A stretch of 64,000 nucleotides of DNA from positions 1 to 64,000 of the forward strand of contig JAGFNQ010006419.1 of the NCBI GenBank assembly GCA_024364735.1, written 5' to 3'. Shown piece by piece: positions 54,287 through 64,000 of this stretch. Made by a program: the position numbers and the translations under genes. The notes beneath the pieces were generated by a model. The model was not told where the DNA came from. It saw only the letters and a list, made by a program, of their open reading frames with translations, and did no database searches. The DNA comes from Boesenbergia rotunda (lineage: Eukaryota; Streptophyta; Magnoliopsida; Zingiberales; Zingiberaceae). Position 1 is the first letter of the stretch; every line of letters starts with the position of its first letter.

Positions 54287-56114
54287 TGTTGGATGTGTAT
54301 ACTAAAAGACATGACTTTTCTTATATGAACATCTTTTATGAAAAGAGAATCACACTACAGTAGGTGTTTGTTTATAATAGTACATACACGAAGTCCCATT
54401 GCTTAGCATTATAGATAACATAGTGTGTGGTGTCACACGGAAGATCATGTTATTAGTCCCTTACTTACCATAAATAGAGGCTCACAACCTAAATGGAAAT
54501 GGACAAACCATCGGGAAGGTTGTAGTGTAGTTAGGTGTGGTTGGTCTTGACCATAGGACTACACTAGTGTGCTATGAGTGCATTGAGTAGGACCGAAACC
54601 CCAGGTTATCCAATTTTGTACTGACTAAATAAATTGGATAGGACCTCAGTTGTTATTATGGAGGACGATCCCTTAATCCCGAAATAATATTGGGCATATA
54701 TTATTATTTATTATTTCTTTAATTTATCAAAGGGTGAGATCTATTCTGCTAGATCGATAGACCTGATAAGTTGGAAAATAATATTAGTAATATGATATGC
54801 TGATAATTATTGAAGGAATCCGTGTCCTGGAGAGTCAGGATGATGATGCCCCCCTGATGAGCTCAAAAGGTTCACCGTGCCAAACCCTGCAGGTGGATTT
54901 GATCCGGCACGCTGAAAACGGTTGAGTGCTACTAATCAAGGATCCAGAAGTTAATTAAGTTAAATTGTTAGTAATTTAATTAATTAACGGGCATGCGCGA
55001 TCTTAAACACAAGGGATGGAATATGGTGGTTGGTGAGGTGAGTTCAATTAGGATCCTTTAGTGGAATGGATCCTAATTAATGGATCGGGTTTGGATCCAT
55101 TAGCGGGCCAAGAACCAACTCCTCCTCTTGGTCCCTGCCTTAGCCCTATATATACCCTATGAGATCAAGAAACCAAACCAATTGATCAAACCTAAGAGCC
55201 TAGGAAAAACCCTCCCCCTCTCCTTCTCTCTTCTTCTCTCGGCGCCGACTAGGAGAAGGGATTCCCCTTCGGTTTCCTTGATTCCTCCTCAACAAAGCTT
55301 CGGCCAAGACTCAAAGGATCAAGGTAGGAATCTCTTCTACCTTGTTTGAGGCTTGGGAAAGGCTGGGGAGGCGCCGGCGAGGTGAAGAAGGCGGCGCAAG
55401 GGTGTCTTGCGGCGGCGGCGCAAGAAGCAAGAAGAAGGGGTATTGAGGTGTTTTGTGGCTGAGAAGAGGGTTGTCCTTTGTCTTTTTCTTCTTCTTCATC
55501 TTCCTCTGAAGGTGCACCGTTGATTCGGAGGGCTTGGAGTCAGCTCCGGTGGCGGACGACGGCGCAAAGAAAGGGGAGGAGGTGCCGGCGGCGCAAACCC
55601 TAGGGTTTAGGGTTTGCGGCCAGATTGAAGAAGCGGTTTGGTGGGAGTTCTTGGTGATCTCAGATCACGGTAGATCGTCTCCCACACGACGTCTGCGAAG
55701 GGAGGGTCATACAGTAGAAGACCGCGAGGTGATCGGAGAGGTATAACTTTCCATAAGCTCCTTTGTATATCCTTATGCTGTGCATGTGTTGTGTGGATAT
55801 GTCTCATCATTTTATGTGTAAGAATTTCATGTTTTGCTTGAAAAATATATTTAATGAATTCTTAACTCGACCCTGACCATAAACACAAAAGCCGACGATC
55901 AACTCGTCGCCTTTTCTGCAGTCGAACGGTCGAGCAAATGACAAAGCCGATTTTGGTAATTGGCTGAGTTGTGATTTGGATTGTTTGATACGGCACGAGA
56001 TGGTTGATGGGAAACGGCTCTCCATTCGGGTTAAAATTTTAATCCGTAGGCGTGGAGAGGTTTCTCGGATTGACTAAGTATTCGCTTAGGAAACCCGCCA
56101 AGGAATAACCAACA
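54287..56114 (+). mobile_element. 3' LTR of element F
   Basis: 1828 bases, same ends as the 5' LTR. TATA box ctatatatac at 55146-55155. Relative to the 5' LTR it lacks about 30 bases upstream of atatggtggttggtgagg (near 55020). Followed by the TAGTC duplication and then G integrase. Confidence 0.95.
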
Positions 56115-56119
56115 TAGTC

Positions 56120-56899
56120 TTCCTCTAAGAATCTGGCATTCGTGATAACGATTACCTTCTGATCCTTAGCACTATAGAATAGACCACCTTTCGTCCCTCT
56201 AGGATAGCCTACGAACAAGCGCACTTCTGTACAAGATTCCAACTTATCAGTATCTCCCTTTAGCACATGTGCTGAACTACCACAAATCTGAATATGTCCT
56301 AGACTAGGCTATCGCCCAGTCCACAATTCTGTGGGAGTAGAGGGTACTAACTTAGATAGAACCAAGTTCAGTATGTACGCTGTTGTTTCCAGAGCATATC
56401 CCCGAAACGAATCTGGCAACTTAGAGTAGCTCATCATTAACCTAACCATCTCCATAAGAGTCTTATTCCTTCTCTCTGCTACACCGTTCTGTTGGGGTGT
56501 ACCGGGTGCAAACAATTGGGATTGAATTCCAGCCTCTGATAAGTAAGTCCTAAACTCTCCCAAGAGGTACTCGCCACCACAATCTGATCGTAATGTCTTG
56601 ATACTTTTACCTTGATGTTTCTCCACATCAACCTTGAATTCTTTGAACTTATCAAAGCATTCAGACTTGTGGTGCATCAGGTAAATGTACCCATACCTTA
56701 AATAATCGTCTATAAAAGAGAAGAAGTATTCAAAGCCTCCTCTTGCCTGGATAGACATAAGATCACACAAATTAGAATGAACCAGTTCCAACACATCTTT
56801 GGCTCTATACCCCTTGGCCTTGAAAGGCCTCTTGGTTATCTTACCTTCCAAGCAAGATTCACAGGTTGGGACATTAACGAATTTGAAATCAACCAACAC
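56120..56899 (-). pseudogene. Element G: integrase remnant
   Basis: Minus-strand frame 56899-56309: NVPTCESCLEGKITKRPFKAKGYRAKD (zinc-binding and linker), DLMSIQARGGFEYFFSFIDDYLRYGYIYLM, SDCGGEY, PGTPQQNGVAERRNKTLMEMVR, SFRGYALETTAYILN. The first catalytic Asp region reads HSNLCDL instead of the HLDVCGP type, so it is probably mutated. After a stop near 56306 the frame continues at 56266-56120 (ESCTEVRLFVGYPRGTKGGLFYS, ARFLEEDY) to the F insertion. The N-terminal parts (gag, protease) are missing. Confidence 0.85.
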
Positions 56900-57063
56900 C
56901 TCAAAACAATAAAATTAATAATTTGAAAACAATAATTTTGAAACAATAATTTGTTTATTAATTCCTCAAAATAATAATTCGCAGGCCTCTTGGTTATTAA
57001 TTCCTCAAAACAATAATTTGAAATCAACCAACACCTCAAAACACCAAGAATTTTGTATGTCAC
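56882..57063 (-). other. Deletion junction with copied filler segments in element G
   Basis: Where gag and protease should be, 180 bases are patched from nearby pieces. tttgaaatcaaccaacacc is present at 56882 and again at 57018. attcctcaaaaca/ataata occurs twice. ggcctcttggttat (56984) is a copy of the integrase segment at 56826. The flanks are G leader (from 57064) and integrase (up to 56880). Such templated repeats at a large deletion are characteristic of error-prone end joining. Confidence 0.6.
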
Positions 57064-58007
57064 GATGGTGTGGACATAAACGAATTCTACATTTGTAAGA
57101 AGAGATTTTACCCATTAATTTTATTATCTTATCAACCTAACTTTTTGACAAATAAAATTAATAGTTGGTTCACTTCGACCCTACAAATAATAGCAGTGAC
57201 TCCGATAGGGAGGATACTATTATTTGCATCTAAGTGTTTATCATTACACGATACTAAGAAAATTATCTCGGATTATGTGTCATCCGATGGGAAAAATCAC
57301 ACGCTCCTCAATAATTTTCTATAATCATGTCTGACCTAGTGATCAGCAGAACAAGCCCATCGGATGGGGAGGAAGGCACTCAGAGCCGACGTGCAGGCTT
57401 GTTCACATCACTTGTCAAATTAGTAATGGAGGTCACGTGACCCGTAGCGTCCCTCTCCCACTTAGTTATTTATAATAAGGAATTTTCATGCACACACATG
57501 ATAAGCACATAAACCAAAACAATAAACAAGAAAAATCCTAGATTTTTCCAACTATCATGGCTTTGGTCTCCAATACGCCTCTAGTCATGTCGCCACCTCG
57601 TCCGCTCCTCCCTACACCATGCGCAAGCCACCATTGAAGGGATCTCCGAGCCGAGATGATAAGCTACTTATTTACATCCATCGATCCTATACTCCACAAA
57701 AGAGTGTACATATAATCTAGATCGAAAGTAAATTAAAAGCACGGCTAACCATGTGCCATATTTAATTACAAAAATTAAATACCTTTCTAGCTTCGTCAAC
57801 CCCAAGGATTCAAATAAATTACAACCATGTACAACCAATCACATACAAACATTATTTAAGTCATAATAGTTGGAATCTCGTGCCTACAACAAAGAGTTAG
57901 CCTACGCACATCCTACTATTATCCGGCAAAAATAAAATATATGATAATGTGCAAAAGTAACCGAATCCTAAACACACAAAACCAGAAACCTCAGCTCTAA
58001 TACCAGT
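57064..58007 (-). promoter_or_regulatory. Leader and primer-binding site of element G
   Basis: Minus strand TGGTATTAGAGC (plus 58005-57994), a one-base variant of the initiator tRNA-Met primer site, two bases from the LTR. The leader matches that of F in reverse (for example cgtccacaccatcgtg near 57062, with counterpart near 50200 in F). No gene. Confidence 0.8.
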
Positions 58008-58360
58008 TGTTGGGTATGGCTTGGCGGGTTTCCTAAGAGAATACCTGGTCGTCCATGAGAGACCTCTCCATGTCCATGGATTAAAAAATTAATACAAATG
58101 GAGACCTATCTCCCATATGACCGTCTCGTCATCGTATCAATTGATTCTAGTGACAACTTAGCCAAACTCAATGTTTGTGCCTTGTAACTCGCCTAACCAA
58201 TTGATCGCGAAAAAGATGACGAGCGGATCACCGATTTTTGTGTTTATTATCAGGGACTAAATAATTAATTATCAACAATAATTAACAAATAATTATGAAC
58301 ATGATAATTAATTAATCACCACATAAAATGATAAGAATATCAAAGGAGCTATGAGAGAAA
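58008..58360 (-). mobile_element. 5' LTR of element G, inner end only
   Basis: TGTTGGGTATGGCTTGGCGGG on the plus strand, equal to 43770 onward apart from scattered changes, for 353 bases up to atgagagaaa. There a family II LTR was inserted; the remainder of this LTR must lie beyond the window or be lost. Confidence 0.85.
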
Positions 58361-58865
58361 TGTTGGGGCAATCGGCCCTGAGATGATCTGGAGGATCATG
58401 GGATTTTGATGTGTGTGGGCAATATGGTTAAGTTAGGATTTGTTGTTGGACTATTATGTGTACATGAGTGTGCAGGTGTTCGGGTACACATGGACTTGGT
58501 TGATGTCTTCGGGTGAAGGATGGCATGGAGGCAAGCTGGAGACTTGCGTCCGCATCCGAGGGACCGTTGGATAGCAGGGACGATGAGCCGAGGAACGTGA
58601 ACTTCGAGGCGTATGTGAAGGGTGGCATGGAGGCAAGCTGGAGGCTTGCGTGCGCATCCGAGGGACGAGGGCCGAAGATGAAGAGGGTGTGAAGGCAACA
58701 TCGAGGCTGCTGGTGAAGTGTCAACCGGGTTGTGAGGGTCTGAGTATGAGTGCTTGTACTAAGGGGCTAAGCCGGGAAGGTTCGAGTGCGGAGTGAAACC
58801 CTAGGCTTAGGTTCGGACTAATCGACTGGCCCAGGTGCAGTCGACTGGTGTCGATTGGAACAACT
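58361..58865 (+). mobile_element. Family II LTR, plus strand, first half
   Basis: Starts TGTTGGGGCAATCGGCCCTG; the first 505 bases match the reverse of 18193 downward, including one AATCGACTGGCC...CAGTCGACTGG palindrome at 58820-58850. It stops at 58865, where a family IV LTR starts; the rest is presumably beyond the window. The frames at 58396-58724 are not genes. Confidence 0.85.
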
Positions 58866-59493
58866 TGTTAGTAATATGAGAGAAGTGTCCTAAGGCAATC
58901 GCCTTATGATTGTAAACATTTATTCTAATAAATGATAATTCACTATTTAAGTATACATGTTTGTGTATTTGATTGAGATCTTAAACTCATCTACTGAATG
59001 TCCGCAATACAATTCACAGCATAAGAGAATTTGTGATGGGATCACAACTAGTGATTATCTCTAAATGTGCAATTGTGAAGTATTGAAATTATCCCTAGTC
59101 GATGAATTGATAAAAACGGACACTATCAATTATGTTGAGACTAGCATGGGTTATTCTCTAATCAGCTGATTCTCACTGGCTGGTGACATTAGGATGTCCG
59201 GAGATAAACATGGATGCTAGTTAAGGGAATTAGTTCATTGGAGTGACTAGCTGTAAGACTTCATATGGGAATCTACATGTAGATATGTCAATGAAGTTCT
59301 TAATGCAGCTTAAGTGCGATGTTCCTTTGACTTGCGGTGTTCAAGTCATCTTGGTCATGGAGAGTTACACCTTAACATCTTAAGCAAGCATCTCCAAGGA
59401 GGTGTGGACCCAGGATGATTGGGTATAAGCCGAAGTGCCCGAAGATGTTTGAACAGCCTACAAAGGATTCACCACTCCTTGCGAGGAGATGTA

Positions 59494-60914
59494 TGTTGGT
59501 GCAGAATGCACCCAAGTCAAACCTGTGTTTTGATATTGGCAAAAGGGTTCAAAAGTTAAGGGTTAGTTGTTGTCTAACAAGTTTCTTGAGTGTACAGGAA
59601 AAGCCCTAGCGAAGGAATGCTAGGCACTGGCGAAGGACTGCCAGACAGGAAAAGCCCTAGCAAAGGACTGCTAGGCTCTGGCGAAGGACTGCCAGAATGG
59701 ACAAGTCCTAACGAAGGAATGCTAGGCACTGGCGAAGGGCTGCCAGAAGAAAAGACCTAGCGAAGTGCTGCTAGGCACCAAGCGAAGGGCAGCTTGGCAA
59801 CTCAAGACCTGGCGAAGGACTGCCGGGCAAAAGTCCAACTGGAAGAGCCGGTTGGCACCAGGTAAATTCTCCCGAGAGGAGTAGGTGAGGACGCGTTCCC
59901 CTTGAGGGAACATTAGGCGTCGGTTCGACCGAGGGCTCCATTTTGGAGACCAAAGTCAGAACCAAGACAGCTGAAGCTGTAGAAATTAAATTAAATATTT
60001 GTTTTATTGTGTTTTGGACTAACCCTGGAAGCAGGACCGAAGGAACGTGTGTCTGCAGCTCAGAATGCCTCAAAGGAAAGAGGCAACTGCTGACCAGGGC
60101 GCCCGGAGTGTCCCGGGCGCCCCCAAGGTGAACACAAAACACAAAGAAAGCAAATGAACCTCGACAGTACATTTTGAGGGCGCCCCTGCTGTCCCGGGCG
60201 CCCCCATGGCAAACCAACTGAAGAGTTAAACTGCTGCCGCGTCTGCACTGCGCACCCAGGGCGCCCCCGCTGTCCCGCGCGCCCCCAGCGCACAGGGCGC
60301 CCCCAGCCTTACCGAGGAGAGCTCAGCGCTGCAGATAAGGTTTGACCGGGTCAACCAGGGCGCCCCCAGCGTCCAGGGCGCCCCAGTCAAGGCCTTATCC
60401 CGAGGATTAAGGGATAAGTCGACGACCGCGCCTCTTGTGGATCTGCTGCCACGTGGGGGGGCGCCCCCGTCGACCAGGGCGCCCCCAGGCACTATAAAAA
60501 GGGCCTCGACCCTCCTCTTCAGACCACCGCTTTCATTCAACACATCCAAACTCTCTGACGACCGAGCTCTGCGCCAGGAACTTCCCGACTCAAGTTCGAA
60601 GCGCCGTCGACCTCCCGCTGCACCGAAACTCGAGCCTACCCCGGGAGTTGGTAAATACAGAAGTGTAATCTTTCTTATTGCAATTTGTATTTCTCTTCTG
60701 TACTCATTCTACGCATTATAGAATTGCCCAAAGTAAACGGTCAACGACCGTGGGCCTTGGAGTAGGAGTCGACCCAGGCTCCGAACCAAGTAAAACGACC
60801 TTGTTAGCGTTGTGTTGCTTTGTCTCTATTTCCGCCGCGCACTTACTCTTTTTATTTAATCCGAACGATTTGCGACATTCACCCCCCCCCTCTATCGCAT
60901 CTCTCGATCCAACA
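59494..60914 (+). mobile_element. Second solo LTR, family I, with ATGTA target-site duplication
   Basis: 1421 bases, TGTTGGTGCAGAATGCACC to ...CTCGATCCAACA, with ATGTA at 59489-59493 and 60915-60919. Same order as 19001-20370: hairpin array 59605-59855, GGGCGCCC palindromes 60095-60485, TATA actataaaaagg 60491-60502. It splits the LTR text '...gaggagatgta / tacccaggcc' that is continuous at 23325-23345. Confidence 0.95.
59605..59855 (+). repeat. Hairpin array of the second solo LTR
   Basis: Nine units of the same design as 19116-19336, with loops GAAGGAAT, GAAGGACT, GAAGGGCT and variants. Stems are CCTAGC/GCTAGG, CTGGC/GCCAG, CCTGGC/GCCGGG and, at unit 8, CCAAGC/GCTTGG, where the first solo LTR has CCGGGC/GCTCGG. 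A tenth stem CCAAC/GTTGG follows. Confidence 0.85.
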
Positions 60915-62591
60915 ATGTATACCCAGGCCTATCGTCGGATTGTTACTCAAAACCTCTGGCCAGAGTATATCATGTTTAGAGTGCGAGTCTCTTAAATACA
61001 TGAGAGTAATTAGAAATCCAAAGGACGAGAAAGACACTACTTGGGCTAGGTGTGACATAGTCAATCTAGTGGGGACTGACACAAACAGACCATGTCCTGA
61101 ACCAAGTGGGTATAAGGTGGTGAAGGGAATGGGGCACGATTCATTAGAGCTGCTGAAGGGTTTCAGAATTACTTCTGAGGTCAAACTGTTGATCTTTCGA
61201 TTAATTGGGGGTCATGATATACTACTAGGTGCCACTCATGATCGTTATATAATTAGTTGATTATAGACGGCCAACATAAATCGAAAGCCTATTTAGTCAC
61301 ACGCACTACGAGTAATCCGAGGGATTTAAAATGAGTTGAAAATTGGATTTTTCGATCAGGAGAAATAAGTCGAATCTGAGTTAATCAGAGGCGCAACGGA
61401 AACTTAAAATGGCTAAGTCTTTTGAAGGCTTAATGGGCGAATTAAATGAGGTTAATTTGCGATGGAATCGGTTTGGTTAGGCCGGCCAAAGAGGGTGTCC
61501 ACCCTCTTGGTTTGGCCGACCATTAGAAAGGGAATAAACCAATTTAATTGGTTTAATTAATAAAATAAATCTAGTGCGATTTGTTTTATAAATTATGGAT
61601 AAATAAATTTGTATAAATTTATATAAATAAATTTATAGAAATTTATTTCTTTTTGGGAAATTAAAATAATCCGTGGAGTGGTTTATTTTAATTTTATAAA
61701 ATCAATTATGAATTGATTTTTTCATTAAAAGAAAATTTTATAAAATTCTTATAAAATTTATTCCATAATTAAAGAAGAGAATAATTTGTTTTATTATAAA
61801 GTTAGTTATAATAAAACTAGGCATAACGGAATTATTCATAAGAAAATTTATAAGATAAATTTCTTATGAAAATTAATTCCATTAATTCCGTTAAAGAGGA
61901 GACTTAGCAAGGGAGAGGTTACTATATAAAGGAACCAAAGGCTAGCCTTCAATTCCAATCAATTAAGTTGATTAAGAGTTAATCCTCTCCCTCTCTCTCT
62001 CTTATTCTCTTCCTCCCTTTTCCCCTTCTCAACCCTAGGGCCGGCGCCCCTTGAGGCAACTAGGGCCGGCGCCCCTTCATCCACCTAGGGCCGGCGCACT
62101 TCTTCCCTTAGGGTTGGTTGCCGTGAGCTATCAAGGAGAAGGAGAAGCCAAGACAAGAAGAAGAAGACGCGGATCACAACTCCTCTTCCCGGAATTTAGA
62201 TTCTGTTTCTTGTTGGTGAATTTCCATTCTTTTCTCTTGTTCTTCTAGTTGTGCCTTTAGAGAATCTAGTAGTTCTCGTCGGCACAAAACTCGTGACTTT
62301 GCGAAGTCATCCCGAAGAGAACTCGGCATGGACGCGAATAGAGGCGAAGCTTCCAAGGGACGCTACGGTTGGATCTCGTCCCTTACTTCGAGTTACGCGA
62401 GGTACTTAGTAAATTAGTTTACTTTTTCGTAAAGTTTTAATTTATGATTATGTCCACACACCATAAGGTTGCATGCTAGATACGTGGTTAAAATAATTTA
62501 GGAAATTATTTTATGCTAATTCTTCCGCTGCACGTAAAAATTTAAAATTTTACGAACCCGTATCCTTGTCGACATGCACCCGGTCCCAACA

Positions 62592-64000
62592 GTGGTATCA
62601 GAGCCAGTTAGTGTTCGACATAATCATATAATTGTTTTGCGGAACACTTTGACATGATCTCAATTTTGGAAAATTTTTCAATTATGGAAACTTTCCAATT
62701 ATGATAAATTTTAGATTTAGGAATTTAAAAGTTTGGAAATCCTCATGAAATTTCGCAAACTTTTGAAATTTTCTAGTTTCTGAAATTTTATAATAATTGT
62801 GAAAACTTCCCATCTTTGGAATCTTTCCAATTTTGGAAATTTTTCTAATTTTAGAAATTTTCCAATTTTGGAAATATGTAAGTTTTCTTTGTACCAGAAA
62901 CTTACAACCATTCTAAAAATCTATTATGAAACCTCGCAATTTTGGGCACTTTCTTTTGAGAGAGTCTAGACAAATTTATGGATAATTAGTTGACAATTTC
63001 AAATTCGAATTGGCTTTAAATTATTAACAAAATTCTTTATTTTGGATTGAGCCTCGGGGAGCCGTCCAATTTAAAGTTAGTTGTTGTAATTTAATTTCCC
63101 AATTTTGAATGAAATTGTCATATTTGATTTGGTTGCGTTTCCGAAACGGACCAAATTGGATTTACGACAAATTACTTTTCTTTGGGTATCTAAGCCTCGG
63201 GGAGCCACCCTTAGAAAACGATTTGTTGTAATTAATTAAATCCATGAATAAAACATGATTTAAGAGGTGATGCTCTTACATGTTGTTGTCTCCAAAATTA
63301 ATTAGGAAAATGATTTCCTATAGAGTTTTCTTAATTGAGATTTTCATGAAAATAATATGTCGTTGAATTAAGGGAATTGCCTCTTAATTTAATAAGATTT
63401 GATTTAGAGAAATCAAAGTCTTAAACATATTATTTCCGAAATTGATTATGACAATTTAGGAAATTGTTTACCAAAACAATTCCTTTAATAAAGTATGAAA
63501 TTAGAATGAGGAAATCCGGTTCCTAATTCAATTCATGAGACTTGATAAATTAAGTCACATACATACTTTATTAAGGAAATCGTTAGTCATGACATAATCA
63601 TATGTTATGAATGTGCTTAGAAAAGATGAGACCCAAAACCCCTTACAAAATATTAAGGCTAACACCTTCCATTAATATGGTTAGAACCGGAGTTTTGTTT
63701 CTCGTTTGGGTTGATGGACACATCCATGCCCGACTTGAACTTCAACATGTTCAAACCATGGAATTAGTTTATGAATAATATAGTTGGAGTCAGAGGTCAA
63801 TCCTTAGTTTTGGTTGTTGGACACATCCAAGCCTGACTAAACGGTTAAATGAGCTCCAACCATATTAAAACTATTTCTTGATTAATGGGTCAGCCTTAAG
63901 CTTGGAGCATCGATTTGTTGTGCCAGAGCCAAGGTCGATGTAAAGAGAGGTGCAGTTGGGTGCTATGTATAATGTTACATACTTGTTAATGAGTTAACTA
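62592..64000 (+). promoter_or_regulatory. Primer-binding site and leader of copia copy C
   Basis: gTGGTATCAGAGCC at 62592-62605, one base after the LTR, matches initiator tRNA-Met. The following 1.4 kb has no gene; gag is expected beyond the window (copy A shows its sequence). Two motifs repeat: gcctcggggagcc at 63051-63063 and 63194-63206, and ggacacatcca following gttg at about 63711-63727 and 63813-63830. These may be structured leader elements. Confidence 0.8.

Larger units (their letters stand above)
47417..56114 (+). mobile_element. Complete Ty1/copia element F (family III) with TAGTC target duplication
   Basis: 8698 bases on the plus strand: 5' LTR 47417-49274, primer site 49277-49288, gag-pol remnant 50337-54271, purine tract 54276-54286, 3' LTR 54287-56114. 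TAGTC at 47412-47416 and 56115-56119. LTRs differ by scattered substitutions and a deletion of about 30 bases in the 3' LTR (relative to 48150-48180), so it is clearly older than K. Coding sequence is full length but broken by many stops. Confidence 0.95.
43770..58360 (-). mobile_element. Ty1/copia element G (family III), minus strand, interrupted by F
   Basis: 3' LTR 43770-45608, pol fragments 45609-47416 and 56120-56899, a rearranged region 56882-57063 where gag should be, leader 57064-58007 with primer site, and 5' LTR 58008-58360 (cut by the next insertion). F (47417-56114) lies between, with TAGTC on both sides, opposite in orientation. G lacks gag and protease and has many stops, so it is dead. 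F and G are the same family. Confidence 0.85.
58866..62591 (+). mobile_element. 5' LTR of copia copy C (family IV), containing a solo LTR
   Basis: TGTTAGTAATATGAGAG at 58866 to ...GGTCCCAACA at 62591, followed by primer site and leader, so this is the 5' LTR of an element that continues past the window. Without the inserted solo LTR (59494-60914) and its duplicated ATGTA it is about 2300 bases, against 2210 for the copy at 22708. TATA box actatataaagg at 61920-61931. Relative to the 22708 copy, the upstream tandem-repeat region differs completely (61550-61880), which suggests fast turnover. Confidence 0.9.

Noticed and set aside
58396..58724. Overlapping minus-strand frames of about 100 codons
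   Set aside because: Inside the family II LTR (58361-58865). The corresponding frames in other family II LTRs have different lengths and stops.
60820..61260. 146-codon plus-strand frame
   Set aside because: Crosses the border between the solo LTR and LTR IV; the frame is a chance read-through of two unrelated sequences.

Overview
The window is plant nuclear DNA from a large, repeat-rich flowering-plant genome. The evidence is wall-to-wall LTR retrotransposons with initiator tRNA-Met primer sites (TGGTATCAGAGC), a CACTA DNA-transposon end, GT-AG introns and TATA promoters inside LTRs. I cannot name the species. I see no intact host gene, and no tRNA, rRNA or CRISPR. The only host-derived sequence I recognise is a broken piece of the translational activator GCN1 (ILITYHIA) at 1216-1908, next to the CACTA end (2413-2426).

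Layout. 1-2426: GCN1 pseudo-exons and CACTA end. 2427-4237: truncated Ty1/copia gag-protease-integrase (copy A, family IV). 4238-7110: minus-strand non-autonomous element H with an intact 307-residue double zinc-knuckle ORF. 7130-9237: decayed Ty3/gypsy. 9238-11261: family II LTR and SIRE-like gag, plus strand. 11262-18193: complete minus-strand non-autonomous family II element carrying gag plus a two-exon gene of the plant 'Transposase_32' (PF20167) type instead of pol. 18194-24917: copia copy B with its 3' LTR, split by a solo LTR (19001-20370, target duplication AAGTA). 24918-39554: degenerate gag-only element J, split by the young complete SIRE-like element K (28998-38635, target duplication GGACA, near-identical LTRs, intact gag and pol). 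39555-43769: three minus-strand LTR fragments. 43770-58360: minus-strand copia G containing complete plus-strand copia F (47417-56114, target duplication TAGTC). 58361-64000: nested LTR II, LTR IV (copy C with leader) and a second solo LTR (59494-60914, target duplication ATGTA).

How the parts work together. K encodes Gag and Pol in separate frames, divided by a 913-base segment with exact GT-AG borders. Unspliced RNA would give Gag and spliced RNA Gag-Pol. H, J and the family II element have Gag-like proteins and LTRs but no visible pol, so they probably depended on K-like partners.

The most unusual signal is in the LTRs of H and the two solo LTRs. Each has an array of about 20-base hairpins with a constant loop (GAAGGACT type) and stems that change in compensating pairs. 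K has an analogous set with a different loop. Further towards the TATA box the same LTRs carry many copies of another palindrome: GGGCGCCC in family I, CAGTCGACTG in family II.
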